DNA of 64,000 nt from Dermatemys mawii (GCA_007922305.1 ML677366.1:16406338-16470337), one strand, 5' to 3'. Numbered from the stretch's first letter, positions 13,323 through 24,812 are shown. The notes: a model not told the origin generated them from the letters alone. Numbers and translations are program-made.

Positions 13323-13771
13323 TGATTTTTTCATTAACATCAGGAAGGAGTCCTGTACTGGAAGGATGTACCACTGAATTCTATAAGATGTTAGAACACA
13401 GGTAACTCCCTTGCTAGCAAGTGCACTTCAGTCTTCTGAGGCAACAAAGTCTTTACTGGGCACCTTCTAACACACAGATGTAGTTTTGATACCTAAACCA
13501 AACGACGTATATCCAATCCAACATCATATGGGCCTGCCTCTTTTTAATAAAGAGAGAGTAAGATCCCACACCTGATTTGTAGAACACAGTAGAGTTATTG
13601 AGCGTGCAGATATACTCCCATACACGTACACTTTTTTGCATGTGGACCTTGTCATTCAGGGGTGACAGGAGAGCGCTGATAAGAACCTGTTTTTATTTCT
13701 TGGCCCCAATCACCTGACAATAGGCAACAGTTACAAAAGTTTTTAATAAACTTGTCACATGACGAGTCAGT

Positions 13772-14737
13772 GTCTAGGGCTGCACAGGCATCCAGTTTTT
13801 GACTGAAATGCACAGTTGGACAGGGACTCTAGCGGCTCTGGTCAGTAATGCTGACCAGGCCACTAAAAGACCAGCTGGTAGTGCAGCGGGGCTAAAGCAG
13901 GCTCCCTTCCTGCCCTGGCTCCGCGTGGCTCCCAGAAGCAGCCAGTATATCTGGCTCCTAGGCACAGGTGTGGCCAGGGTGCTCCGAGCACTGCCCCCAC
14001 CCTGAGTGCCGCCTCCACAGATCCAACTGGCTGGAAATCAGGACTAATGGTAGCTGCGGGGGTGGCACCTGCAGGCAAGAGCGACACATGTAGCCCCTAG
14101 CTCCTCCGCCTAGGAGCTGGACAAGCCACCTGCTTTCAGGAGCCTCCTGAGGTGAGCGCAGGCCGGACCCTCTCCTGCACCCCTGCCCCAGCCCTCAGTC
14201 TCCTCCAGCATCCCAAAACCCACACCACCAGCTGAAGCCCTCACCCCTTCCCACACCCCAACCACCTGTCCCAGCCCTGAGCCCCTTCCTGCACCCCAAG
14301 CCCCTCATCCCTGGCCCCACACTGAAATCCATACCCCCCTCCGACACCCCAACCTCCTGACCCCCCTCCTGCAGCCCTCTCCTGTACCTGAAACCCCTCA
14401 TCTCCATCCCCATCCTGGAGCTTGTACCTCCTCCCACACCCCAATCCCCTACTCCAGCCCTAAAGCCCCTCCCTCACTCTGAACTCATCAGCCCCAGTCT
14501 GGAGCCCCCTCCTGCACCCTGACCCTCTGATTTCTGGCCCCACCCCGGAGCCCTCACCCCCAACCAGTGTCCTGATCCCCTCCTGCACCTCAACCTCTTG
14601 CTCCAGCCCAGTGAAAATGAGTGAGGGAGAGGGTGCAATGGAGGGGGAGGGTGTGTGGAGTGAGCAAGAGCAAGGCTTCTGGGCAGGTGGGCAGGGCAAA
14701 GGTGTTCAGTTTTGTGTGATTAGAAGTTGGCAACCCT
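13772..14737. mobile_element. Inverted-repeat element with C-rich degenerate tandem interior
   Basis: Left end TAGGGCTGCACAGGC and right end GAAGTTGGCAACCCTA share a TAGGG-Y-TG core as inverted repeats. From 14170 to 14600 the interior is degenerate units of cctcctgcaccc and ctcatccctggcccca. The open frames here are low-complexity and not genes. Confidence 0.65.
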
Positions 14738-17434
14738 ATCAATGGTCACTGACTTGGGTTAGCTGTCAAAAAAAAGAGTCAGTCTTCTGCTTTTGTTTAG
14801 CCGTCTTTTGTTCCTCCTGTAAGACAGGCTTTCAGACCTGAACTATGTCATGTGAATTTGGCGTGGATAGTGTAGCTGTTGCTTTGGTGTAAATTGCCAG
14901 CTACTCTGCTTGAAATCTGGTATTCTTGCCATCCGCATAACTTTGTTGTTCTTATTGTAGGGCGGCTTTGATTCCCATTTCCTGACATACTGCTCTCTTG
15001 TAACTACTTTGGGGTTAATTGTTTGCCTAAGAAGCTTATTGGTGGCAGTAGGTTTTTACTTTCAGCCCGGTAGTTTCTCAGCTGGTGATCTTCATAAAAA
15101 ATCATAGAAAGGTGTGTTGTGATATTTTAGCAATGGCTTTCTTCCACCCACCAAAGCTTTTTTAAATTTAATTCTTTGCTGTTTCTGCTAACTTCTCTGC
15201 CAATCCATTTGATGTTAGAGACATGACATGGTGTACCTGAACTGATATATCAAAGAGAATCGCCAGAACGAGCCACTCATTAATTGTGGACCATTATCTT
15301 AACTCATTCACAAAACAGAAATGACAAATTTCAAGCAGCCTTGTTTCCAAGAGCTTCCTGCAGAATGAGCTGGTGATTAAATATAGATGAGACTGATTGG
15401 GAGGGTGGAGGGAGGGCAGATGCTTTATAGCTCTGGCACTGGCGCAACGTATGCGTAGGAAGAATAAAACCTAACACCAGAAATGTAAAACCTAAACATG
15501 TAAAATGTAAGATCTACTAAAATATCCATTTCTGTAGATGACTATCTGCAGGTTCAAGTGATTTTCAGATAATTCATATTATGTGACACCTGTTAGCATG
15601 TTCAGTTCCCCATTAAATATCAGCAGGGGAGATTCATAACCAAATATGGCGTTTGTATGCTACACCTTCCAAGACCAAAAGCACTTGTCAAGACTTGGGA
15701 GCAACAAATCCTTCCTTTAATGCAGCCTTTGCCCACAGTTTACTGGAGCACTGTGAGATTTGTCATATATGATTCATAATTGGCTGCAGAAGCTGGGGCT
15801 GGCTCTGAAACGTGCTTTCAAACCTGCGCCAATGATTAGTTGCTGTTTTCCCTTCCTTCTATCTCCTCCCCTTTCTCCCGTCCTTTCCTAATTTTGGATA
15901 AGTTTGTCGGCCCAAAAGAGTTCACTTGAAACAGCCAGAGCAGTGGATGTAGGGGAAAAGAAGACAGAAGATGAGGAATGAAGCAACTTTTGAAAGACTT
16001 TAAATAATTAAACATATTTCCACCATCTAGAAAATCTCACTCACTCCTTACATTTCTTTATTTTTAAAAATATATAAAGTAGGATCTCACTAAGCTTATA
16101 ATTAACCATTTGAATTAAAATAAACATTAAAAGCAACCAGCAGTTACGCTGATTTAATGATTCATGGCCTGTCCAGATCACAGAAGCGACATACAGGTTT
16201 TAATACCAGTGAACTGTGGTCAGAGGTATAATATATTAACAATTCTCAGAAAAATAGGATCACTGTGATTCTGCCGACGGCAATGGACTGGATATGCATA
16301 TATTACCAATGCCACAGAAGTTCTATATACACTCTGTAACCTCCCTCAGAAATGTCTTGTCTGTTGTTGATGTAGCAACTGGTACTAGAAATGGTGCAGA
16401 AGTTTAGTCAGCCACTAAGATGGCTACGTAGTTAGAAGAACAGTCAGGTGTAAGTCTTCCATTTCTCACAAGAGCTAAGTGCACTTATCGAACAGTGAAA
16501 AGCAGAGATTGTTTAGTGGAATCCAACAGGTGCAAATTAGGCAGAAAAAAAGATATTTCTAAAGAGGAAACAGCAAAACTTTATGCACTGAATGCTAACA
16601 AATACATAAAGTAACAAACTGAAAAAATAATGAATATTTTTCATTATAATTTCAGTTACAATAACCTTTAACTCTAGCCATGGTAGTGGGTAAAAATAAT
16701 TCAGAAATGTGACTGTTTTTAAAGTGAAGATGTCCCTTTAAGATGGTGAACAATTCTTTTGTTGGTCTTTGCTTCTAGAAGCAAATTTATTTAAATAAAA
16801 TGTATTAGTGAACTTCAGTCTTGACTAAAATCACACAACTGGACTGAGATCCTTGATTATATTTTAAAGATTGGGGGGAGGCATTTCATATATTCACATA
16901 AATGTTTTATGTGGAACTGTGGAAAATGTTCTCTTCACTGCACATGCTATTTTTCAGAGTGATCATCTGTGTCACTTAAGAGGATAGTTTCAGAAATCAA
17001 ATTTAAAAGATTTTTTTTCCAGTTTTTCATCTTTTTTGTAGTGCACTTAGACTTATAGGAATTTTTATACATAAGATTTATTGTAAGAGAACAACTCGAT
17101 ATAGCATTAATATAAACTATATGCAGACTTAAAGATACCCACATTTTGGAGATTATTTTTGACACAATATGCTAGAAATAATCTTCTTGTTGTAGATGTT
17201 TTGGTCTACAATTGCAACATAAAATGTATTTTACCTAGAAAGGTCAGGGTTTCATGACTCAAGGACAAAACACAGTGCAGTTGTATTCAGTGAGTTTTGT
17301 AGGTCTACAGATATAGTTGAATCAAATGTATACTACGTTTATATTCCCTCAAATAGTAAACTCTTTTCCTATGCAACTCTAGCTGAAGGTGGCTGGACTC
17401 TGGAGTTCAGTGTTTTCAGATGTACCTTCTCAGA

Positions 17435-17562
17435 TAGGGTGACCAGATGTCCTGATTTCATACGGATAGTCCTGATTTTTGGATCTTTTTCTTATATAGA
17501 CTTCTATAACCTTCCCCCCGGTTCCCTATCCCGATTTTTCACATTTGTGTTTGGTTACCCTA
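17435..17562. mobile_element. Short MITE, TAGGGTGACCAG family, inverse copy
   Basis: TAGGGTGACC...GGTTACCCTA, 128 bp. The flanks TTCTCAGA and TTCACAGA match at seven of eight bases. The interior reads as the reverse complement of the copy at 914-1037 (cttatataga, atttttggatc). Confidence 0.83.
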
Positions 17563-17592
17563 TTCACAGATCATATACGCAACTCTCTCTAT

Positions 17593-17887
17593 ATCAGGGA
17601 TTGCCAAACTTGTTCCATGGCTCGGCCAGGGTAAGTCCCTGGTTGGTCGCAAGATGTTTTGTTTACTCTCGCTGGCCACAGTTCGCCATTCCAGGCCAAT
17701 GGGAGCTGTAGGAAGCAGCGGGGGCCAGGCCACCACTTCCTACATCTCTCATTGGCCGGGAATGGTGAACCGCGGCTAGTGGGAGCTGCAAGCGGCTGAA
17801 CCTGCATCCACTCGGGTAAACAAAACATCTTGCGGCCAGCCAGGGGCTTACTCTGGCCAAGCCACAGAACAAGTTTGGGAACCCATG
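17593..17887. mobile_element. hAT-type MITE with perfect 8-bp target duplication
   Basis: Left end CAGGGATTGCCAAACTTG; right end CAAGTTTGGGAACCCATG (its approximate reverse complement). The target duplication CTCTATAT is at 17585-17592 and 17888-17895. The 295-bp interior carries internal inverted repeats (aagatgttttgttta / taaacaaaacatctt). Confidence 0.92.
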
Positions 17888-17970
17888 CTCTATATCATAT
17901 CTGAAATTCCCCTTGGCTTTAAGCACATGCATGTCCATCCAATGGAATGCTCTAATGACATTTCCACTCT

Positions 17971-17974
17971 GTGC

Positions 17975-18006
<32 letters not shown>
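17971..18006. repeat. (GT)n microsatellite
   Basis: GT run with two early GC interruptions. It makes spurious Cys/Val open frames. Confidence 0.95.
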
Positions 18007-18009
<3 letters not shown>

Positions 18010-18188
18010 AATATATTATCTACTGATAGTTTTATCTAGGCTTCTTCTTACAGATGGCATACAGAACAACACCTATAGTTCAGGCCACCTGCTTGATTCT
18101 GTTCTAAAAAGGGTCTGTGGTTACTAATGTTCTCACAGTTTTACATTTAGGGCTGAAATTTGGCATGTGAAAGAGCTGAATTATGGTA

Positions 18189-18408
18189 CAGGCATGTCAT
18201 GTCTTGCGCAAGGGTTCGGTTCCACGGTTACCATGTAAAGCAGAAACCACGTATAGCCAGAACCCATTCACTTCAATGGCAGGCGAAATCACACCCCCTA
18301 CAGGACGTTTTTAATTTTTTTTCCCTTTCTTTTTTTCTTGTTTTTTTTTGCCGAGCACGTAAAGCTGAAATCGCATATGTTAAATACGCCTAAGACACGA
18401 CATTTCTG
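18189..18408. mobile_element. Tc1/mariner-like MITE, 220 bp
   Basis: Ends CAGGCATGTC and ...CATTTCTG, flanked by TA at 18187-18188 and 18409-18410. The inner sequence (cttcaatgg, gtaaagctgaaatcg) is shared in inverse orientation with the copy at 46742-46959. Confidence 0.75.
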
Positions 18409-18451
18409 TAATCGATAAAACTAATGAACTTCCAATGTTCTAGCAATACTC

Positions 18452-18454
<3 letters not shown>

Positions 18455-18491
<37 letters not shown>

Positions 18492-18511
18492 GAGAGAGAG
18501 AGAGAGAGAGA
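18455..18511. repeat. (GT)n-(GA)n compound microsatellite
   Basis: A GT run to 18486 followed by GA to 18511, abutting a hAT MITE. Frames over it are artefacts. Confidence 0.95.
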
Positions 18512-18512
18512 A

Positions 18513-18816
18513 CAGGGGTTCTTAAACTGGGGGTCGCGGGGTGATTCCCAGATGGTTGCGAGCTCCCGCGGCATTCGGCGGCATTTCGGCAGCCGCTCCG
18601 AACGCAGGAGTGTGTCTGCTGAAAAGTCTCCAAGCGGAAAACTGCCTCTTTCCATGTCATTTTGGCGGGCACACAGAGAAGTGCTGCAAGTCCGCCGAAA
18701 TACCCCCAAAACTGGAAGTGTTCTGTTTGGTGGCAATTCGGCAGACATAGCCTGGGGCCACAGCAAGTGCGAAAAAGAAAAAAGGGGTCTCGAACTTAAA
18801 AAGTTTGAGAATCCTG
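18513..18816. mobile_element. hAT-type MITE (CAGGGGTTCTTAAACT family)
   Basis: Left end CAGGGGTTCTTAAACT and right end AGTTTGAGAATCCTG are inverted repeats. The interior holds repeated ttcggc/gccgaa units. It sits directly against a GT/GA simple repeat, and no clean 8-bp duplication is visible. Confidence 0.78.
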
Positions 18817-18934
18817 TAATAGAATATGTGTATATATAATAGAATGTTGTTCAGGGTAGTCCAGTATCCTGTCTCTGACAATGGGCACTACCAGAGATAG
18901 GTGTAAGAACTGTGTAGTAAGTGTGTCAGCTGCT

Positions 18935-19115
18935 GAAGCATGTACAGTATCAAACCACTGTGTGGTCTTGAACAAGTCATCTGTCTCTCTGCCTCAGTTG
19001 CCATGCTTGTAAATTTGAGGTGACAGTATTGTACTTACTTACCTCATAGAGTTGTTGTTATGACTGAATTCATGAATGTGTGCAAGAACTTTGAAATCTT
19101 TGGAAGGAATGTGTG
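18935..19115 (-). mobile_element. MIR-like SINE, reverse
   Basis: The text tgtggtcttgaacaagtcat, ctctgcctcagttgcc and cctcatagagttgttgttat is the reverse complement of MIR. Confidence 0.85.
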
Positions 19116-20776
19116 ATGAAAGTGTAGAATGTTAACCATTGTAATGACTTTGGATAGACTTGATGTAATTCAGGATTTAATCATGTGGTTTTATTAGTGG
19201 TGTAGTCTGTGGCTCTATTTGAGCTTCTTTTGACCATTTTCCTGAGGGGTGCTTTTGTTTTGACACACGGGATTTCACCATTATATTTCACAACTGGCTG
19301 AGATTTCCCTCTGGTATTTCCTCTATAATCTATCTCAGTCCATCCCTCCCCTCCTTTAAACAATATCCATTAACATCTGTCTTTTCAAGGTATATTTTTA
19401 TTGTGACAACCCTTCCCACACCCCCATCTCTTCCCTTGTCCCTTTCTTGCATATGATCCTCCCTTCTGTTCCTGGATTTTAGTGTAAGTGTAGTTTTTAT
19501 CACTGTTGGTTATGTTTGTTTATAGTTGTTTTTCATTATATGTATTTTGAACCATCAGACTCTGCCATGCCCAGTTGTTTTAGTGGAGAGGTGCTTAATA
19601 AATGTATTGAGATGATTTTTTAAAAAATCAATATTGGAAGGAGAGGGAATGCCTGTATTTGAGCTATACTGAAGTAACAAAATGTGGCTTCTACATCTTA
19701 GATGCTGTATAAGGAGGGGAATATACCTGTCTGGAAGGAAATATGGCTGACCGTTGAGCTAGTTTCATGTTGTCTTCCCTTTCCAATATAAGAGATTTCT
19801 CCACAATGAATTAATGTGAGTTTGAACTGCCTTTGGTAGAAGTGAGAGAGACCTTCAAAGTGTTACAGGCACCCTCCCTCATACTGAATACTTTTTATTT
19901 TAATGCCTCCCTTGCCCACCCCTTGAAACTGTGCTTTTGGGGCACGACCCACAAAATGAAATGGTTGTGTTAATGATTGGGGTTTACATATAAGACCAAA
20001 ACAGCAGAATGAGGCCTTTGATTTACAAGGCCTTAGGATGGGCCTTTCAAAAGCACCATGGTAATTCAGAAATACAAAGCCTTGGTTTTGAAAATCCCAT
20101 CTTTGGATTTTAACTATAGAAACTTTACTGCATTTTTCCCTGGGGATTTGAATTAACATTTTATGTGAACAGAAACATCCAAAGCTTCTATGTCTTCAAA
20201 CATTATCTAATATCTTTACTTTTATCAGCCATAAGATAACAAGATTTTCAAGAGAGAAACCATTTGCTCCCTCGTTCCTGCTTTATTTTTGGGGTGGAGG
20301 GGCTAGCTGAATTTCACCTTCCTGCTCCTTTGACACCCTGTCCTCACTCCCCCAAATGTCTCATGAGCTCATTCATATTCTTTCCTTCAATTACCTTTCC
20401 TTTTGGAACAAAAAACATTTGATAACCCTTAATCTAAATCTACATCTTTTATCCTCAAACTTTAATAGATTATGAACATATTTTTTTAAAATATCACGTT
20501 CACTTTTCCCCCCAGACTTTTATTAGTAATTTCTAAAGAAACTATGGAGATATTGCCCTGCTTTCAAAACAATTACTACCATTTCTTGTAAGGGAATCTC
20601 TTTTTAATTCAAATCAAGCACACACTAGATGTTTCATATCTAAAATTTAAAATTGCCATAAGCTATTGTATGGTCATGGGGTTTTGCGGACTACAAAGAA
20701 ACCATGTGAAGATCCTATTCTGACCAGTTAATGTGTCCTAAATGATTTTAATAAATATCCTTCATGCATTTGGCAG

Positions 20777-20869
20777 TTTGCAGAGAAATTCCAGGAAGTG
20801 AAAGAAGCTGCCAAACTAGCAAGAGACAGATCTCAAGAGAAAATTGAGACCTCAAGCAATCATTCCCAA
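20777..20869 (+). CDS. HOMER2: HOMER2 coding exon 4 (end of EVH1 and start of linker)
   Basis: The exon is 93 bp, 31 codons, phase 0 at both ends. The acceptor is catttggcag and the donor is caa/gtaagt, a consensus donor. It encodes [20 protein letters not shown] through to SSNHSQ, predicted residues 99-129. The first half is the C-terminal helix of the EVH1 domain, rich in Glu, Lys and Ala. The rest opens the flexible linker. The Leu, Arg and Arg in [10 protein letters not shown] replace the Ile, Lys and Lys I recall in the mammalian protein, all conservative changes. It lies about 10 kb after exon 3. Confidence 0.95.
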
Positions 20870-22674
20870 GTAAGTCACTTTTCTGTTTTGTTTTATACAC
20901 ACACACACAGGCGCGTGCGCGATAAATGATTTAATACTACATCCAACAGTGGAATATACCTGCTTATGGCAGCTAGTTTAAAGTGTCAACAAAGAAGATG
21001 GTTAAATATCATTGTTAACTGCTGGTCTTTAACATTGTCAGAGGAATATTCTTTTTCTTGTGTGGCTCTCGCTTTCTCTTTCTCATTTAAGTATAATAGT
21101 CTTTTCAGGAAGTTACTGAACTATAATAATTTTTTAAAATAACAAAGTCATCTATATATTCTTTGATAGTTCTTCATTGTGGTGGTCACTGAGGACTTTG
21201 CCTCACTGAAGTATTTCAGCAATAAATAAATGGAATCTGTTGTAACGCTTGCTTGTTCCAGTTGCCCAACCCATTTCTATGTGTGGCTGGGGCTGTGTTA
21301 GAGATCAGTTTGTACAATGTTACGTAGGTAGTGTACTTGGAGTTCTTGTGTATTTCATCATCCAACTTGGATAATTCATAGAAGTTGGCTGACTATAGTT
21401 TGTCTGCAGGTGAGGCTTTACCATCCCTTGCTCATGGTGACTGGTGGAAAGGGAATTTATAATGTATGTCCACAGAGTACACCTGTCTGGAACAGTTTAG
21501 TTTAGAAAGATGCCACTATACCCAGTGTTAATTGTTTTTGTTAGAATCTGATGAAATCAAGTTTTATCACAAGCTTTGTCATAGTCCTTTACAATAATTC
21601 ATTACAAGTTCATGAAGTCTACAGCTAGCTCAGAATGAATCCTTGTTTAATGGGAACTGATTCATTGTGTTTTGCATAAAAGTGTTGGTTTGGAGGAAAG
21701 TTAGAATAACTTCTGTTTAGTGATTACTTCAACTGCAAGATCAGAAGAGCCTTTATGACATCAGTGAGAACTGCTTAGTGTTCATTTCTTCTGAAAATCA
21801 ATCCTTTTGTTTAGGTCCCTAAGCCAGACTTGGAAGCCTGACATTAGATGCTTAAAAAAAAAATCATGGCCATTGAGTCTAATGTAAAGCAAAGGAAGCT
21901 GACTGACTACTGCTAAAACGTGTGTGAAATTTATCTCTTGGGGGTAGGAAAGTGGTTCTTTGCTCCAGTAGCTTAAACTGATTTTTAAATATTCTTTTGG
22001 AAAATTTTGCAAACTACAATTTTGTAAATCATTATATTCTTTTCTCTTTGAAAAGAGGCTGCCTTTTGCCCTCAGGACACTTCATTGTGATAGCTTTTAT
22101 TACAGTTCTGAGTTTTAAATGTTCTTCTTTAAATATTACCTCTATAGTTACATGCATGAGATGCATGAGAGAGCTGGTAAGGGGCTGGTCTTTATGTCCT
22201 GGTCTCACTGACTTGACATAGGGCAAGGTTACAAAAAGCACAGATGACAGGGTCACTAATCACCAATCCCAGTGGTTACTGGTGTACACTGGTGGTATTA
22301 CTAGGCTCAGGTAAGAGCTATCTGTCATTACTTAAAGGGAATCAGAAATGTTCTTGCTTAGTGTAAATATATAACATGACATGGTATATAATATGACCTC
22401 TTATGATACCTATAGTTACTTGAACCAATGAAGTCAATGTGAAGATAAAGATAGGATTGCATTTTGATTGACAAGAGAAACTTTTTTACTCCTTTGTCTG
22501 AGCCACAAACAGTGGCATCCCAGACAACTACATTACCTCAGCTAGGCTATGCCTTTGCATGTCATGGCTTTGCATTTTGTGTCACCTATCTGGTATGTTA
22601 CGTCACAAAGGAAATGCTTACTTCCTTTCAGTGACACTGAGGTTTTGGGGGGAGGGAAATAGGCACATGTTTAA

Positions 22675-23970
22675 AAAGAGAATAAAGATGCTGGGAATAG
22701 CCAGCATGGATTTGTCGAGAGCTATGCCAAACCATCTAATTTCCTTCTTTGGCTGGGTTACTGGCCTAGTGGATAGGGGGAAGAAGTAGATGTGATATAT
22801 CTTGATTTTTAGTAAGGCTTTTGACATTCTCATAAGCAAACTAGGAAAATGTGGTCTAGCTAAAATTAGTATAAGCTGGGTGCACAGATGGTTGAAAGAC
22901 TGTACTCAGAGGTAGTTATCAGCGGTTTGCTGTCAAACTGGGAGGGCATTTCTAGTGGGTTCCACTGGGTCTGGTACTGTTCAGTGTTTTCATTAGTTAC
23001 TTGGATAATGGAGTGGAGAGCTTGCTTTAGAAGCAAGGGGCTTCTTTTAGAAGCCCCTTGCTTCTAAAATTTGCAGATGACATCAAGCCAAGAGAGGTTG
23101 CAAGCGCTTAGGAGGACAGGACTAGAACTGAAAATGACCTTGACAAATCGAAGAATTTGTCTAAAATCAGCAAGATGAAATTTAGTAAAGAGAAGTGCCA
23201 ACTACTACAGTAGTTAAGGAAAAATTAAATGCCCATCTTCAAAATGGAGAATAACTGACTAGGTGCTAGTGTGGCTAAAAAGGATTCTGAGGTTGACAGT
23301 AGGTCACAAATTGAATATGAGTCAACAATGTGATGCGGTTGCAAAAAAGGCTAATATCATTATAGGGAGCATTAATAGGAGTTTCATTTGTAAGATCTGG
23401 GAACTAATTGTCCCACTCTACTCGACACTGGTGAGGCCACAGCTAGAGTATTGTGTGCTGTTCTGGGCACCATACTTCAGGAAGGATGTGGATAAATTGG
23501 ACAGAGTCCAGAGAAGAGCAACAAAAATAATAAATGGATTAGAAAGCCTGGCGTATAAGGAAAAGTTTTTAAAAAACTGAGAGACACACTTCCCCAGGGG
23601 TGCCCAGGATTGCAAAGCTCCTCGTTACTACCTGCCTGGGTAGGCTTACTCTTGAAAAAGAAGATTGAAGAGGAGTCTGATGAGTTTTCAGATATGTTAA
23701 GGGCTGTTATAAAGAGGATAGAGATCAATTGTTCTCCATGTCCACTAAAGACAGGACAAGTAGTAATGGGCATACTCTGCAGCAAGGGAGACTTAGGTTA
23801 GTTACTAGGACAAACTTTCTAACTATATGTGTAGTTAAGCTCTGGAATAGGCTTCCAAGAAGATTGTGGAATCCCCATTATTGCAGATTTTTAAGAACAG
23901 GTTGGACAAACACCTGTGAGGCATGGTCTATGTTTATCCCTTCCAGCCCTACATTTCCATGATTTTATGT
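22675..23970 (+). mobile_element. CR1 LINE, 5'-truncated, with decayed reverse transcriptase
   Basis: The sequence follows the CR1 ORF2 3' half and tail: palm-domain text around 22690-22840, the RT catalytic FADD codons intact at 23070-23081, the thumb region, and the CR1 3' tail ending near 23970 (ccttccagccctacatttcc). Stops, frameshifts, a small replacement near 23585-23640 and a hairpin insertion at 23026-23068 make it non-functional. It lies in intron 4 in the same orientation as HOMER2 and ends just upstream of exon 5. Confidence 0.92.
23263..23580 (+). pseudogene. CR1 ORF2 fragment (RT thumb region)
   Basis: A 105-codon open stretch within the CR1 copy. It shows CR1 ORF2 features: MSQQCDAVAKKANIIIGSINR, LVRPQLEYCVLFWAPYFRKD and LDRVQRRATKIINGLE. 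It is the region after the RT catalytic core. It is a remnant, not a host gene, and is cut by frame breaks on both sides. Confidence 0.9.
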
Positions 23971-23998
23971 TAACACTAGTCTGTGGATTATGCCATAG

Positions 23999-24138
23999 GA
24001 ATCTGGACGTGAAACACCATCTTCTACTCGGGCATCCAGTGTGAATGGAACAGATGATGAGAAGGCATCTCATGGTGGCTCTGCTGATGCACATCTGAAA
24101 AGTGAGAATGACAAACTGAAAATTGCTCTAGCCCAAAG
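23999..24138 (+). CDS. HOMER2: HOMER2 coding exon 5 (Ser/Thr-rich linker)
   Basis: The exon is 140 bp, 46 codons plus two bases (ag), so it ends in phase 2. The acceptor is ttatgccatag and the donor is ag/gtgaat. It encodes [20 protein letters not shown] to LKIALAQ, predicted residues 130-175. It carries the [11 protein letters not shown] segment that, as I recall, distinguishes the 354-residue from the 343-residue mammalian isoform. The acceptor lies only about 30-40 bp after the 3' end of a CR1 element. Reading past the donor gives one Arg codon and then TGA, which matters for the possible short isoform described in the findings. Confidence 0.95.
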
Positions 24139-24465
24139 GTGAATCTCTTGTAATATCTAAATTGCACTGAATACCTGTGCAGCAACTCTTTGGGTGTGGT
24201 TATATATACGTATTTAGGGACGGTTCAATAAAGAAATGGCTATCTGAACTAATAATTATGATACTTGTTGAAAGACAAATACTAGGGTAGATATAGTAAT
24301 GGCTTATATAAAAAATGGGAAGGGGATCAAAAAAGTGGTAATGAGATCTATGTTAGTGCCTGCCTAATACCCATACTATTGTAAAAGGAAATAAAAATAA
24401 TTGTTTTTTTTAATACCAATAAAACCATATTTACAGTCATGTTATTTCTATAGCAATAAGAGGCT

Positions 24466-24774
24466 GTAACAGGATTTACTCTCCACTCGGGCGCCTCCTG
24501 CCGGCTGCCGTGGGAATTAGCTCTGCCTGTTAGTGCGCCCTCTTTGGGTGGTGCCTCACCGCCATCACTCCTGCTCTAGGACCCACGTCTCTCCAAGGAC
24601 TGCAGTGTCCTCTGCAGCAACATAGCCCTCCAGCCATCCCACACATTGTGCTCCCCACTTCCAGGGGACCTGCAGTCAGCTGTTTAGCCACTTCCCTTAG
24701 TAGCTATCGCAGTGAATTGTATGGCCACTTCCTCGTTTCTAATTTACTTCTATTCCTAAAAAGAAGCTTTGTTT
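24466..24774 (+). repeat. Repeat block, possibly LTR-derived
   Basis: It begins TGTAACAGGATTTACTCTCC, which resembles the start of a high-copy reptile LTR that I recall. It is GC-rich against its surroundings and has no matching end. Confidence 0.4.
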
Positions 24775-24812
24775 CACATGATGGGCCATGTGCTGAAGGT
24801 TGCTGACCCCTG
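24775..24812. mobile_element. hAT-type MITE, right end only
   Basis: The text catgatgggccatgtgctg followed by aaggttgctgacccctg is the right end of a common reptile MITE. The rest is missing or merged with the repeat block before it. Confidence 0.55.

Larger units (their letters stand above)
10616..20776 (+). other. HOMER2: HOMER2 intron 3
   Basis: About 10.2 kb. It contains a MIR copy at 13165-13322, a C-rich element at 13772-14737, MITEs at 17435-17562, 17593-17887, 18189-18408 and 18513-18816, GT and GA runs near 17971-18006 and 18455-18511, and a reverse MIR at 18935-19115. I see no gene or clear repeat in 10620-13160, 14740-17430 and 19120-20776. Confidence 0.65.
20870..23998 (+). other. 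HOMER2: HOMER2 intron 4
   Basis: About 3.1 kb. The last 1.3 kb is a CR1 LINE in the gene's orientation, ending just before exon 5. The first 1.8 kb has an (AC)n run near 20900 and nothing else recognised. Confidence 0.7.

Noticed and set aside
14195..14699. Gly-rich minus-strand frames
   Set aside because: Products of the C-rich tandem interior of an element; low complexity.
17971..18006. CRISPR-like or regulatory array
   Set aside because: Plain GT microsatellite. No CRISPR is expected or seen in vertebrate DNA.
18459..18839. 126-codon frame beginning with Cys/Val repeats
   Set aside because: Made by a GT/GA microsatellite and a hAT MITE.
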